From Anaerolineales bacterium (GTDB taxonomy: Bacteria; Chloroflexota; Anaerolineae; Anaerolineales; Villigracilaceae): a stretch of 64,000 bases of DNA. Location: assembly GCA_020634895.1 (NCBI GenBank), contig JACKAV010000006.1, positions 124,001 to 188,000 of the forward strand, written 5' to 3'. The notes under the pieces are model-generated. The model saw only the letters and a program-made list of their open reading frames with translations. It made no database searches and was not told the DNA's origin. Positions within the stretch are counted from its first letter, which is position 1. Each line of letters opens with the position of its first letter. Below, one piece after another: positions 1 to 7,508 of the stretch. Made by a program: the position numbers and the translations under genes.

Positions 1-453
1 GTTTCGTTCATGGAGATCCAGCCCGCCTATGGTTCGCAGGAGGATCCACTGCCAGTTCCTGCGCAATCCATCCCGGTCGAGGGTGCGGCGTATCTTCCCG
101 GTATGGGCGAACCCATCAACCCGGTGCCTGCCGATGAGACATCCATTGCCCGCGGCGCGGAACTTTTCGCGATCAACTGCGTGATGTGCCATGGCGAAAG
201 CGGACAGGGCACTGGAACAGTTGCTGCGTTTCTGGTCAAAAAGAAACCCGCAGACCTGACCAGTGAGGCTGTGCAATCCAAGTCGGATGGCAGCATGTTC
301 CTGACCATTTCCTACGGTATATGGAACCCAAATAACACCCTGTTCCCGGAAGTCCAATTCTCCGGGCAGATGCCGCCTTTGAATGAAAATCTGACAGTCC
401 GCGAACGCTGGGATCTTGTGAATTACATTCGGACACTTAATGCCGCTCAATAA
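1..453 (+). CDS. c-type cytochrome, ActE-like subunit of alternative complex III (5' end cut by window)
   Basis: This is a small monoheme cytochrome c. The heme site is CVMCH at about residues 57-61 counted from the ATG at position 10, and a likely axial Met lies in the GQMPP segment near residue 119. The frame is open back to base 1, and no signal peptide is visible after the ATG at 10, so the true start is probably outside the window. The N-terminal layout, with an early QP, a proline-rich stretch and then an ARG segment before the heme, resembles ActE of alternative complex III, which passes quinol electrons to cytochrome c or an oxidase. That family call is by recall of the pattern. The next gene, 14 bp downstream, also encodes a heme protein, so the pair probably ends a longer respiratory operon lying to the left. 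Confidence 0.7.
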   Translation, partial: VSFMEIQPAYGSQEDPLPVPAQSIPVEGAAYLPGMGEPINPVPADETSIARGAELFAINCVMCHGESGQGTGTVAAFLVKKKPADLTSEAVQSKSDGSMFLTISYGIWNPNNTLFPEVQFSGQMPPLNENLTVRERWDLVNYIRTLNAAQ

Positions 454-467
454 AGGGAGATGCCGTA

Positions 468-1097
468 ATGAATGATGATGTACGAAAATATGTTTATGGA
501 GCGGTGACCGTTTTTATTGTGGGCGTGCTTGTATGGGTGGGCATTGTTTTTGTGAATGCCTGCGGTTTTTCGCTCAACTGCAGACGGGGAGAATTGCCCA
601 TTGCACGCACACCGGTTCCCACATTGATTCCTGCCACACTTCCTGCCATGGAAATGAACTCGAGCGCCGCGGCGGACCCTGATAAGTGTCATGTTGCAGC
701 TGTGGATCTGATGGGGGCGTGGGTCGATGCGGGCGCCTCCGACACTGAGGCTTTCCAGTTTGTGGATGTCGACGGCAAACAATGTGAGGCCACATTTGAC
801 GATGTCAAGCCGCTCTTTGTGGACGCAAATATGTGGTACTCCGGATCGCGCTCCTGCCGGTCCTGTCACTCAGCGGACGTGGCAGTTTCCTCCGCCCAAT
901 TGGACCTGAGCAGCTACGAAGGGATCATGGCTGGGTCACGCCGGGCTGACGATACTTCCAAAGGCACAGATATTCTTGGAAGCTGGAAGTCTTCGCTTCT
1001 GTATCAATTCCTGACCGAAACAAAGACAGATGTTCCCGGTCATGATAATGCACTCAACTCCGGCTTAATGGTCTATGCGGGTGCCCCGCTTCCATAG
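468..1097 (+). CDS. membrane-anchored monoheme c-type cytochrome
   Basis: The 209-residue protein has one N-terminal membrane helix (about residues 10-31) and a single CRSCH heme-binding motif near residue 130, so it is probably anchored with the heme domain outside the membrane. A GGGAG ribosome binding site precedes the ATG. It follows the ActE-like gene by 14 bp and is closed by a terminator hairpin, so it is the last gene of that operon. I do not recognise the rest of the sequence. The region before the heme contains two further cysteines and no second CxxCH. It may be an electron carrier between alternative complex III and an oxidase, but that is inference from context. Confidence 0.65.
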   Translation: MNDDVRKYVYGAVTVFIVGVLVWVGIVFVNACGFSLNCRRGELPIARTPVPTLIPATLPAMEMNSSAAADPDKCHVAAVDLMGAWVDAGASDTEAFQFVDVDGKQCEATFDDVKPLFVDANMWYSGSRSCRSCHSADVAVSSAQLDLSSYEGIMAGSRRADDTSKGTDILGSWKSSLLYQFLTETKTDVPGHDNALNSGLMVYAGAPLP

Positions 1098-1124
1098 ACG
1101 TTCGTTGCTGAATCCGTAATCTAA

Positions 1125-1154
1125 AAAGGACCTGATTTCTTGATCGGGTCCTTT
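1125..1154 (+). terminator. terminator hairpin after the cytochrome pair
   Basis: The arms AAAGGACC and GGTCCTTT are separated by a 14-base loop. The hairpin lies about 28 bases after the stop of the second cytochrome gene. The run after the stem is only partly T-rich. Confidence 0.55.
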
Positions 1155-1164
1155 GCTTTAAAAT

Positions 1165-1195
1165 AAAACGTCCCTGCAATAAGGGACGTTTTTTT
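1165..1195 (-). terminator. terminator of the tRNA-Ser gene, probably bidirectional
   Basis: ACGTCCCT and AGGGACGT form a stem with a seven-base T run on the plus strand and a TTTTATTTT run on the minus strand. It lies directly downstream of the minus-strand tRNA-Ser. Confidence 0.7.
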
Positions 1196-1283
1196 GGCGG
1201 AGAGGGCGGGATTCGAACCCGCGAACCTTTGTGGGTTACACGCTTTCCAAGCGTGCGCGCTAAGCCAACTACGCGACCTCTCC
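1195..1283 (-). tRNA. tRNA-Ser(GGA)
   Basis: Read on the minus strand, the acceptor arms GGAGAGG and CCTCTCC pair. The anticodon stem is CACGC/GCGTG with loop TTGGAAA, giving anticodon GGA. A long variable arm precedes the T loop GTTCGAATC, as expected for a class II serine tRNA. The discriminator base is G and CCA is encoded. Confidence 0.95.
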
Positions 1284-1535
1284 AAATCAAAAGCGAGCAA
1301 GATTATACCATGTGTTTTTTATATGGCAATGTCTCTTTTTTGTCTATGCGAGGCTTTCTCGAAGTATGGTTTCAAGCTCCTTTGTACACAGATCTCACGG
1401 ATGTGACGGATATTTTCCGTTTTTTACTGAGAAATCCGTGTTGTCAGTGTACAGAATATGGTTTTGCCAAGCGACTTTGAGAAAACCATATTTGTTCATG
1501 AAAATCGAAATTTAAGGCATTTTAACAGGCGAAAT

Positions 1536-3455
1536 TCACTGCCCATGTTGTACAACATTCACCTGTTCCGCATGGAAAATGGGATAGGGGGTTACATCAG
1601 GGTTGTAGTCCAATCTTCCACAAAACTGAACCAGCGTCCCGGGCTGCGGTAATAGATCCGTTTCAACCACCAGGATCGCTTCCTGATTGGTTTGAAGGTC
1701 AAGTGCGTAGAAAAGGGTGCTGGGAGGGGTTATCCCGTTCATTGCTGTGATCAAATTGGCATCTGGCAGGTCGTGAGCGTTGTTCCGAAAACCGCTTACA
1801 TGGAAATCGGGCATCCAATCGAGAAAGACTTTATTCTCCCTGTAAATATTGACCGATGTGCCTTTATCAAAACTTGTGTAAAAGCTTTCTGTTCCTGCCG
1901 GGCAGGCTGTTGTAGGGAACGTTGGGAGTTTTCCATTCGTCTTTACCCAAATTGGTGAAACGATCATTACGGCTATGACGATCACAGAAAACGCCGTGAC
2001 CGGATATCCCTCTGGCAGTGCAGGGATCGATTGAATTTTAGGGAAGCGTTTCCCGACCCATTCTTGAATCAGGAGAATGCCCATGGCAGGCAGTAGTACA
2101 AAAAAGGGAATGGTCGCGGCGTAAAGACGAACCCGATACGCGTCTGTAGGCGGCACAAATGGGACAGATGCCAAAACGCCCAGCGCAGTTACAAAGGCAA
2201 GGCTTGTATACGGGTTTTTCGGGTCTCGTATCCATTTGAAAATGCCCAACCCTCCAAGCAGATACATTCCCCAGCGCGCCGCCAAATTGACCCAGTAATT
2301 GTCTCCGGCTGCAAAGGCGTAGGCGTTATACCATGTGTTCGAAAAGAACATGCGCCAGTAGAAGAAAGAGCCCTGTATCAGCAATAAAGGGTTTGACCTG
2401 ATTTGTTCAAACGCGAGTTTGTAAATGGCAGGGGTGACTTCCGCGTCGCTTAAGAGGCGTAATTCAGGATGCGCCTGAAATATGTATGTCCATGATTTCC
2501 CGCCGGATGCGAGTCCGTAAAATGCCCATGCGAAATTTTCGAATGGAATACCGCCAGGTCCGGCTAATATATTGATCATTTGTTTGTTGGCGTAAAATGC
2601 AAGCAGAATGACAACTGCTCCCAAGCCAAAGAATTTGAAGGAAAATTTTCCCTGCCCACGAAATATCCACCCGCCCCAAAGGAGAAGCGCGGGTAACACG
2701 AACATGGCGCCGGGGCGGATGTTCAATGCCAGAGTGATCATTCCAATGCCGAACAACGCTAGCCACTCCTTATGAAGCGTTATTCCACGCCATAGCAAAG
2801 CGACACCCAATAGACTCACAGCCACGCCCAGCGTTTCGGACATGGTCGTTCCGCTGTGATGTCTGTAGTATAGGAACATCAGTATGAGGAAGAAAACTGC
2901 TATTTCCGTTCCGTGTGTCCGTTGGATCTCGCGGGTCGCCAGAAAGCATGAAAAACCGGCAGTGGCGGTAAAGATCGCAACGGCTGTCATCAAATTTCGT
3001 TCTGAAAGCCAGAGAAAGAAAGAAAGCAGCCCTGCAAAAAATGGACGCATTGCCGAAAAGTTGGAAATATCCATGCCGTATTGAATTCGTGTGGCGTCAA
3101 CGTAGTAGGCGGATGCGTCGGTAAGTGGAATGAGCCCGTTTAGTACTACGGATTGCGTGCTCCCAGCTGCCCATAAACCTGCCAATGCCAATGCGAAAAG
3201 TGACATTGTCGCAGTGATCGCGAACAATTCGCCGATCCGCCCGGGAATTCGATATGCTGCATAGATCACCAATGTTGCAAGCGGAATGACGATGCCGAAA
3301 CCGGTCCGCAGCGACATGCTGATGGAGCGAATCAAGCCGGGAGAACGATTAACTAGAATAAGATAATAAACGAATAGGGAAATGCCAAGAAAAATGATTT
3401 GCCAAAGGATCGGGGAAAACTTTTTCAAAATGGCTTTGGTTTGTTTTGCGGACAT
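1536..3455 (-). CDS. polytopic membrane protein, possibly GT-C-like glycosyltransferase
   Basis: The 639-residue protein has about eleven to thirteen predicted hydrophobic helices covering residues 15-510, then a hydrophilic C-terminal domain of about 130 residues. The early extracytoplasmic loop after helices 3-4 contains acidic residues (LTDASAYYVDATR), which recalls the first periplasmic loop of GT-C glycosyltransferases such as ArnT or PMT relatives. I could not recognise a specific family, and this functional reading is weak. The gene stands alone: convergent with the tRNA side on its left, and 110 bp downstream of the MFS gene, with a large hairpin between them. A ten-residue basic start precedes the first helix. 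Confidence 0.45.
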   Translation of the reverse strand: MSAKQTKAILKKFSPILWQIIFLGISLFVYYLILVNRSPGLIRSISMSLRTGFGIVIPLATLVIYAAYRIPGRIGELFAITATMSLFALALAGLWAAGSTQSVVLNGLIPLTDASAYYVDATRIQYGMDISNFSAMRPFFAGLLSFFLWLSERNLMTAVAIFTATAGFSCFLATREIQRTHGTEIAVFFLILMFLYYRHHSGTTMSETLGVAVSLLGVALLWRGITLHKEWLALFGIGMITLALNIRPGAMFVLPALLLWGGWIFRGQGKFSFKFFGLGAVVILLAFYANKQMINILAGPGGIPFENFAWAFYGLASGGKSWTYIFQAHPELRLLSDAEVTPAIYKLAFEQIRSNPLLLIQGSFFYWRMFFSNTWYNAYAFAAGDNYWVNLAARWGMYLLGGLGIFKWIRDPKNPYTSLAFVTALGVLASVPFVPPTDAYRVRLYAATIPFFVLLPAMGILLIQEWVGKRFPKIQSIPALPEGYPVTAFSVIVIAVMIVSPIWVKTNGKLPTFPTTACPAGTESFYTSFDKGTSVNIYRENKVFLDWMPDFHVSGFRNNAHDLPDANLITAMNGITPPSTLFYALDLQTNQEAILVVETDLLPQPGTLVQFCGRLDYNPDVTPYPIFHAEQVNVVQHGQ

Positions 3456-3501
3456 AGCTTGGCAATTATAAATGATTTGTTTTGAGCGGCTTTATTGCTT
3501 A

Positions 3502-3544
3502 AATGAATTGCAGGCTGTGTTGGAAACGCAGCCTGCAATTCATT
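3502..3544 (-). terminator. long perfect hairpin after the MFS gene
   Basis: Two 16-base arms (AATGAATTGCAGGCTG and its exact complement) flank an 11-base loop. It lies 22 bases after the MFS stop codon. Neither side has a good T run, so termination is likely but not certain. Confidence 0.45.
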
Positions 3545-3565
3545 CTGTAAGGAGGACTTTCAAGG

Positions 3566-4888
3566 TTAATCGCCGGGTAAAGGAGTTGGCGCTTCCTGCT
3601 CTGGGAATAGTTCCGGTGCAGTAGATGCCTCATTCGTCTGCACTTTGCGATTGCTTTCGATATTCATTATGGCAGGGACGAACAATCCACTGAAACCGAT
3701 GGCGAGGTTCAGGGTGCCAGCCACCCAGAACCACGTCTGGTAGCCGAACGCATCCGTGACGGGACCCGCGATGATTAGTCCTAGCGGCATCATGGCTTGT
3801 GCCACACTGCTTACCAGCGAAAGTACGCGCCCCTGCATGTCCGGCTCGACGACGGTCTGGAATAATGCGTGGATGGGTCCGTTCACAATGGGCATCATAA
3901 AACCGATGACAGCCATCGATACGATGACGACCCAAAATTTATCGGCAGGGGCGCCGGCTATGCCAAGGATCGCAAAGCTGAACATGATGATGCCGGATAG
4001 TGAGGTAACAATCTTCTTTTTGAAGCCGCCCCAAACGCTGAGAATGATGCCGCCTGCGATCATTCCGACGCCGAAGAACGAATCCAAGCTGCCGAGCTCA
4101 AGCGCTCCGAGTTTGAAGTATTTGGTGACAAGCAGGGGCATGATCGCGCTTGTGGGTCCGACTAGGAAGTTCAACATGGCTGCCATCAATCCAAGCATGA
4201 GCAGACCGGGCCAGGAAACCATATATTTGAAGCCTGCATTCAAGTCTTGCATGAAGCTGGCTTGAGGAGCGGATGCAACTTGCACTCTGCGGGGCGGCTG
4301 GGGGATGGTAAAGAACAGCAGGGGAGTGATGCCCAAAATTGCGGTGAAGACATCGATCATTAATATGTTTTGGGTTGTCATGGCAGCAACGAGTAGTGCG
4401 CCTACAGGTGGAGCAACAATGCTGACCAACCCCTGCAGGGTCTGGTTCGCGCCTGCCACGCGGGATAAATGTTTCTTCGGCACCATGAGCGAAGTGGACG
4501 AGGACATGGCGGGGTAGTGGAAGGCTCCACCCGCAGATCGGAGAGCCAAAACCAAATAGATGTGCCAAATCTCCGCAGCGCCAGACCAGAACAAATACAC
4601 GAGAAGAAGCGTCGAGATTGCGATCAGCGAATCGGACACGATCATGATCATCCGCCGGCTGCCGCGGTCAACGACCGTCCCCGCGATGGGTCCCAATAAG
4701 ATCTGTGGCAGCAATCCGAAGAGGGAGGCTGTCGCTAATACGGTTGCGGAGCCGGTCTCTTGTGTGAGATACCAGATCAGCGCGAATTGAACCAGTGAAG
4801 AACCAAATATCGAAAATGCTTGCCCTGTAAAGATGGTAAAGAAACGGACAGCCCAGTTTTCTGGAAGGGGAGTTTCAGATTCGTTCAT
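3566..4888 (-). CDS. MFS exporter (drug/metabolite efflux type)
   Basis: The 440-residue protein has the twelve-helix pattern of the major facilitator superfamily. A typical start (FFTIFTGQAFSIFGSSLVQFALIWYLT) leads into the motif-A-like loop GTVVDRGSRR between helices 2 and 3, at about residues 69-78. This resembles the MFS_3/enterobactin-exporter and macrolide-efflux branch, which pumps small molecules out by proton antiport. The substrate cannot be told. The gene follows a ribbon-helix-helix regulator by 153 bp in the same direction and has its own consensus-like promoter, so the two look like a regulator-exporter module. The C-terminal tail of about 40 residues is acidic and proline-rich. 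Confidence 0.85.
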   Translation of the reverse strand: MNESETPLPENWAVRFFTIFTGQAFSIFGSSLVQFALIWYLTQETGSATVLATASLFGLLPQILLGPIAGTVVDRGSRRMIMIVSDSLIAISTLLLVYLFWSGAAEIWHIYLVLALRSAGGAFHYPAMSSSTSLMVPKKHLSRVAGANQTLQGLVSIVAPPVGALLVAAMTTQNILMIDVFTAILGITPLLFFTIPQPPRRVQVASAPQASFMQDLNAGFKYMVSWPGLLMLGLMAAMLNFLVGPTSAIMPLLVTKYFKLGALELGSLDSFFGVGMIAGGIILSVWGGFKKKIVTSLSGIIMFSFAILGIAGAPADKFWVVIVSMAVIGFMMPIVNGPIHALFQTVVEPDMQGRVLSLVSSVAQAMMPLGLIIAGPVTDAFGYQTWFWVAGTLNLAIGFSGLFVPAIMNIESNRKVQTNEASTAPELFPEQEAPTPLPGD

Positions 4889-4932
4889 GGCAACCTCAAT
4901 TTATTAAGAAATATCCATTAAAAGTTGAATTT

Positions 4933-4960
4933 ATTTTATCAAAATATAAATTTTTGTCAA
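4933..4960 (-). promoter_or_regulatory. sigma-70-like promoter of the MFS gene
   Basis: On the minus strand TTGACA (4955-4960) and TAAAAT (4933-4938) are separated by 16 bases. A partial copy of the regulator's half-site (TACCAT) abuts the -35 element at 4961-4966 on the plus strand. Confidence 0.55.
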
Positions 4961-5000
4961 TACCATTTTATTAATATTTATTTGTTCTTTGTAATTCTTC

Positions 5001-5029
5001 AAGAATATCAATTCGAAATTGATATTCTT
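5001..5029. repeat. AT-rich perfect inverted repeat between regulator and MFS gene
   Basis: The arms AAGAATATCAATT and AATTGATATTCTT flank CGA. It begins 13 bases after the regulator's stop codon and has no T run in either direction, so it may be an operator or a weak terminator. Confidence 0.4.
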
Positions 5030-5041
5030 TAGTTTTGTTTT

Positions 5042-5434
5042 CTATTTTAGCTTGCCGCTCTTTTCCAGAGCCTGTTTTACTTCGCTGCTTGCCTGGAAGC
5101 TTCCATACACTTTGACCTCTTCGATGACTTCATCAGCCAGGCTGGCAGGAACATTGGCGGGGATGTGGTACACGCCTATCACCTTGACCTTTATCTTGTC
5201 ACCGTTTGCCTGATATTTTTCAAAGTCTGACAGATCATGGAGGAACAATCCGATGCCAAACGATTGGCGTGTGACCGCCTGCTGGACTTCGATCACATGC
5301 TTTTCCAACTGTGAGCGGATCGCCGAGCGGATGAAATCTGTGCGGTTTGAGTAATGACCCTGTTCTACAAGCAGATCGATCTTTCCAAGGTCCACGGCTC
5401 CAACATTGATGGTGATTTTTTCGGTTTCAGACAT
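5042..5434 (-). CDS. ribbon-helix-helix (CopG/MetJ-type) transcriptional regulator
   Basis: Residues 5-50 of this 130-residue protein match a ribbon-helix-helix DNA-binding domain: a short strand (KITINVGAVDLGKIDLL), then a helix-turn-helix ending in NRTDFIRSAIRSQL. Such proteins bind DNA as dimers. The remaining 80 residues should form an effector or oligomerisation domain, but lack the His and Cys pattern of NikR. Its promoter is flanked by two copies of a palindrome built on TGGATGGTA, one upstream of -35 and one downstream of -10, which points to autoregulation. The downstream MFS gene carries only a partial half-site. The effector is unknown. Confidence 0.75.
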   Translation of the reverse strand: MSETEKITINVGAVDLGKIDLLVEQGHYSNRTDFIRSAIRSQLEKHVIEVQQAVTRQSFGIGLFLHDLSDFEKYQANGDKIKVKVIGVYHIPANVPASLADEVIEEVKVYGSFQASSEVKQALEKSGKLK

Positions 5435-5447
5435 TTGATGCTCCTTT

Positions 5448-5529
5448 TATCATCTATATGGATGGTATTTGGAGTATTTTATTCTTTTTCTTTAGTTTGT
5501 CAAGGTTTTTACCATCCACATGGATGGTA
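5448..5529 (-). promoter_or_regulatory. regulator promoter with two flanking palindromic operators
   Basis: The minus strand carries TTGACA (5498-5503), a 16-base spacer and TAAAAT (5476-5481). Operator 1 (5448-5467) is TATCATCTA-N2-TGGATGGTA. Operator 2 (5510-5529) is a perfect TACCATCCA-N2-TGGATGGTA, followed by one more partial half-site (TGGATG) at about 5532. The operator centres are 62 bases apart, close to six helical turns, so both lie on one face of the DNA. Confidence 0.65.
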
Positions 5530-5578
5530 TATGGATGTTTTGTGTGTTTCGTTTGAATACGAATTACCTTGAAAAAAT

Positions 5579-5616
5579 AAAAAATCGGGAGTTCATAGTG
5601 AACTCCCGATTTTTTA
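5579..5616 (-). terminator. terminator of the 372-residue lipoprotein gene
   Basis: ATCGGGAGTTCA and TGAACTCCCGAT form a 12-bp stem with a three-base loop, A-rich before and T-rich after, so it should work in both directions. Confidence 0.8.
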
Positions 5617-5632
5617 TCAAAACCTACTGATG

Positions 5633-6751
5633 TTATTTGGGTCCAACATAGGCGCAGTCACAACTGCAGCTTGAACTATTCCAACTGCATGAATAAGAGG
5701 GGTCTGAATTGATTCCACATGCAAGGATCTGTACGGGGTTGGCTGAACAGCCGCCAGGTCCGCTGGGACCGGAAGGGCTGGACGCAGCCTCCTGTTGTTT
5801 GACGTAGGTATCGCATAAACCAGGTTCACTGCCATTGGGCTGGAAACCCATCGCAATGCGGCATGAATTATCGATCTCTGCCACTTCCTTGATGGGATAG
5901 AAATATTCCAGCCCATTGTCGGCGGCGCCAGCCTGCTCGTGGGTGTAATGGTCGCTGAAATCGAACTTGGCAGGGTCGAGGTTATTGCCTGCCCAGAAAT
6001 TGACCAGGAACCGGCTGGGATTGGAAAATGCGGCACGGTTGATGGCAAATTCGATAATGTTGGGACTATCGGGAGAGAGGCGCACCCAGGCGGTATCGGA
6101 GTTGTCACCTTTTCCCTCGTCAAAAAACAGGGTTTCAAAGCCATCGCCATTGACTGGCGTCTTATCTGTCGTCATTGGGAGTTCCCCGCCAACATCCGAG
6201 TTGGCATCCTGATAAACACGTACACCGCTTACCGTCCAATCAGTAGAGGAGGGTTTGCCGGCAATCACCAGCCAATCTCCCTTGCCGTTGATGTCTGTGT
6301 CGATCTCCATGGCATATTTGGCGGATGCGCCGCTGGCAGAAAGATCGGTAAAGTAGACGCGCCCATAGAGCCACATATCATCCTGAAATACCTGTGTGTA
6401 GACGATATCGAGTTCGGGGAAGTAGGTATCCATGGAATCGGCATTGAATGGACGTTCAAAGCGTTCAAAGGTGAAGCGGTCACCGCCAACGGGCGTCTTG
6501 TTCTTTAGAATATTGGATGAGTTGAAATCGGCAGCTTCGCCGCTCTGATTTTCGGGCAGGCTGACGGGAACGTCGGTATGTTGAATGCTGGCGGACACGT
6601 CAACAGGCGGCACACTTTCAGTGGGTGCTGCCGCTTCAGTCGCCGGAACATCCGTTGCAGGGGCTTCTGTTGGGGCTGGTGCTCCGCATGCAATGATAAA
6701 GACCAGCATGGTTGCCATTGCGAGAATAACTTTAATCTGACTTGCTTTCAT
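5633..6751 (-). CDS. secreted lipoprotein with Cys-rich C-terminus, function unknown
   Basis: The N-terminus is a lipoprotein signal peptide: basic start, hydrophobic stretch and lipobox FIIAC with the lipidated Cys at residue 22. A disordered Thr/Pro/Glu/Ala linker runs to about residue 65. The following 230 residues look like a beta-sandwich ligand-binding domain, with aromatic and Asp-rich strands such as YAMEIDTDINGKGDW (possible calcium or carbohydrate-binding fold; not identified). The last 40 residues hold seven cysteines, including SCSCDC, which could form a disulfide-stabilised knot or bind metal. The gene is monocistronic, divergent from the AhpD-like gene, with its own terminator. 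Confidence 0.6.
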   Translation of the reverse strand: MKASQIKVILAMATMLVFIIACGAPAPTEAPATDVPATEAAAPTESVPPVDVSASIQHTDVPVSLPENQSGEAADFNSSNILKNKTPVGGDRFTFERFERPFNADSMDTYFPELDIVYTQVFQDDMWLYGRVYFTDLSASGASAKYAMEIDTDINGKGDWLVIAGKPSSTDWTVSGVRVYQDANSDVGGELPMTTDKTPVNGDGFETLFFDEGKGDNSDTAWVRLSPDSPNIIEFAINRAAFSNPSRFLVNFWAGNNLDPAKFDFSDHYTHEQAGAADNGLEYFYPIKEVAEIDNSCRIAMGFQPNGSEPGLCDTYVKQQEAASSPSGPSGPGGCSANPVQILACGINSDPSYSCSWNSSSCSCDCAYVGPK

Positions 6752-6931
6752 TCTTTTCTCCTGTAAGGTGTATTTATAAAGATGCTCATATTGTATTTTT
6801 TTGCTTGCACTTTTGAATAGTACAGCGGTACTTTTTGAACGCTGGTAGTACTTAAGGTTTTTTCACTTCCAATTGGGGATTGACAGAAGCAAGACGATTG
6901 CGTGTTGCATATGAGATTTATAATGGGATAC

Positions 6932-7468
6932 ATGTCATTCATTTCACCCCCGCCCCACATTCCATTTTTCTTGAAACTCGGAATTCTGTTTTCCGAAAGA
7001 ATCACCGGCAGGATGATGCTCCCGCCGCGCATCCTCTCCTGGTATCCCAAGGCCGCCATCGGTTCCGGCGTGATGGAAGCGCTTGTTGCGCACGAAGATG
7101 CCCGCATGGATAAGCGTATCTTGAAACTCATCCGTATGGCGGCGTCGTATGCGGCGGCATGTCCCTTCTGTGTGGATATGAACTCATATGAGCACCGCAA
7201 ATTTGGTATCACAGACGAAGAAGCAGCGTCTCTGCGTGGTGATATTGAAAATGTTGATTCGTTTTCCGAACGCGAGAAACTTGCGATCACTTATGCGCGT
7301 TTGGTCTCTGCAACGCCGTTGAAATTTCACCCTGACATTGTAGAGAAAGTAAAAGCCGCTTTCACCGAACGGGAATTTGTCATCCTCGTCAGCACAGCGG
7401 CTCAGGTCAATTTTTGGGCAAGGCTTATTCAGGGACTTGGCATTCCGCCTGCAGGGTTTGGGGAGTAA
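6932..7468 (+). CDS. carboxymuconolactone decarboxylase / AhpD-like family protein
   Basis: The protein has the AhpD-like core with the redox motif CPFC (in AAACPFCVDMN) about residue 80. It is preceded by the helix IRMAASYAAA and followed by a His (YEHRKFG), the pattern of AhpD-type peroxidase-reductase proteins. These use the two cysteines for thiol-disulfide exchange or hydroperoxide removal; the real substrate of this member is unknown. Four in-frame starts exist (GTG 6902, ATG 6911, 6923, 6932). The last gives the usual MSFI-like start, but no ribosome binding site decides it. It is convergent with the sortase gene and they share a terminator. Confidence 0.7.
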   Translation: MSFISPPPHIPFFLKLGILFSERITGRMMLPPRILSWYPKAAIGSGVMEALVAHEDARMDKRILKLIRMAASYAAACPFCVDMNSYEHRKFGITDEEAASLRGDIENVDSFSEREKLAITYARLVSATPLKFHPDIVEKVKAAFTEREFVILVSTAAQVNFWARLIQGLGIPPAGFGE

Positions 7469-7500
7469 AAAAGACCTCGGAGATTTCTCCGAGGTCTTTT
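7467..7500. terminator. shared bidirectional terminator
   Basis: AAAAGACCTCGGAG and CTCCGAGGTCTTTT form a near-perfect stem around ATTT, between the convergent AhpD-like and sortase genes. Confidence 0.85.
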
Positions 7501-7508
7501 CCTATCAT

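Noticed and set aside
5042..5434. NikR-type nickel regulator
   Set aside because: The His/Cys nickel ligands of the NikR C-terminal domain are missing.
6818..6851. Inverted repeat AGTACAGCG with CGCTGGTAGTACT as an operator between the lipoprotein and AhpD-like genes
   Set aside because: The arms are interrupted by extra bases and no promoter could be placed around it.
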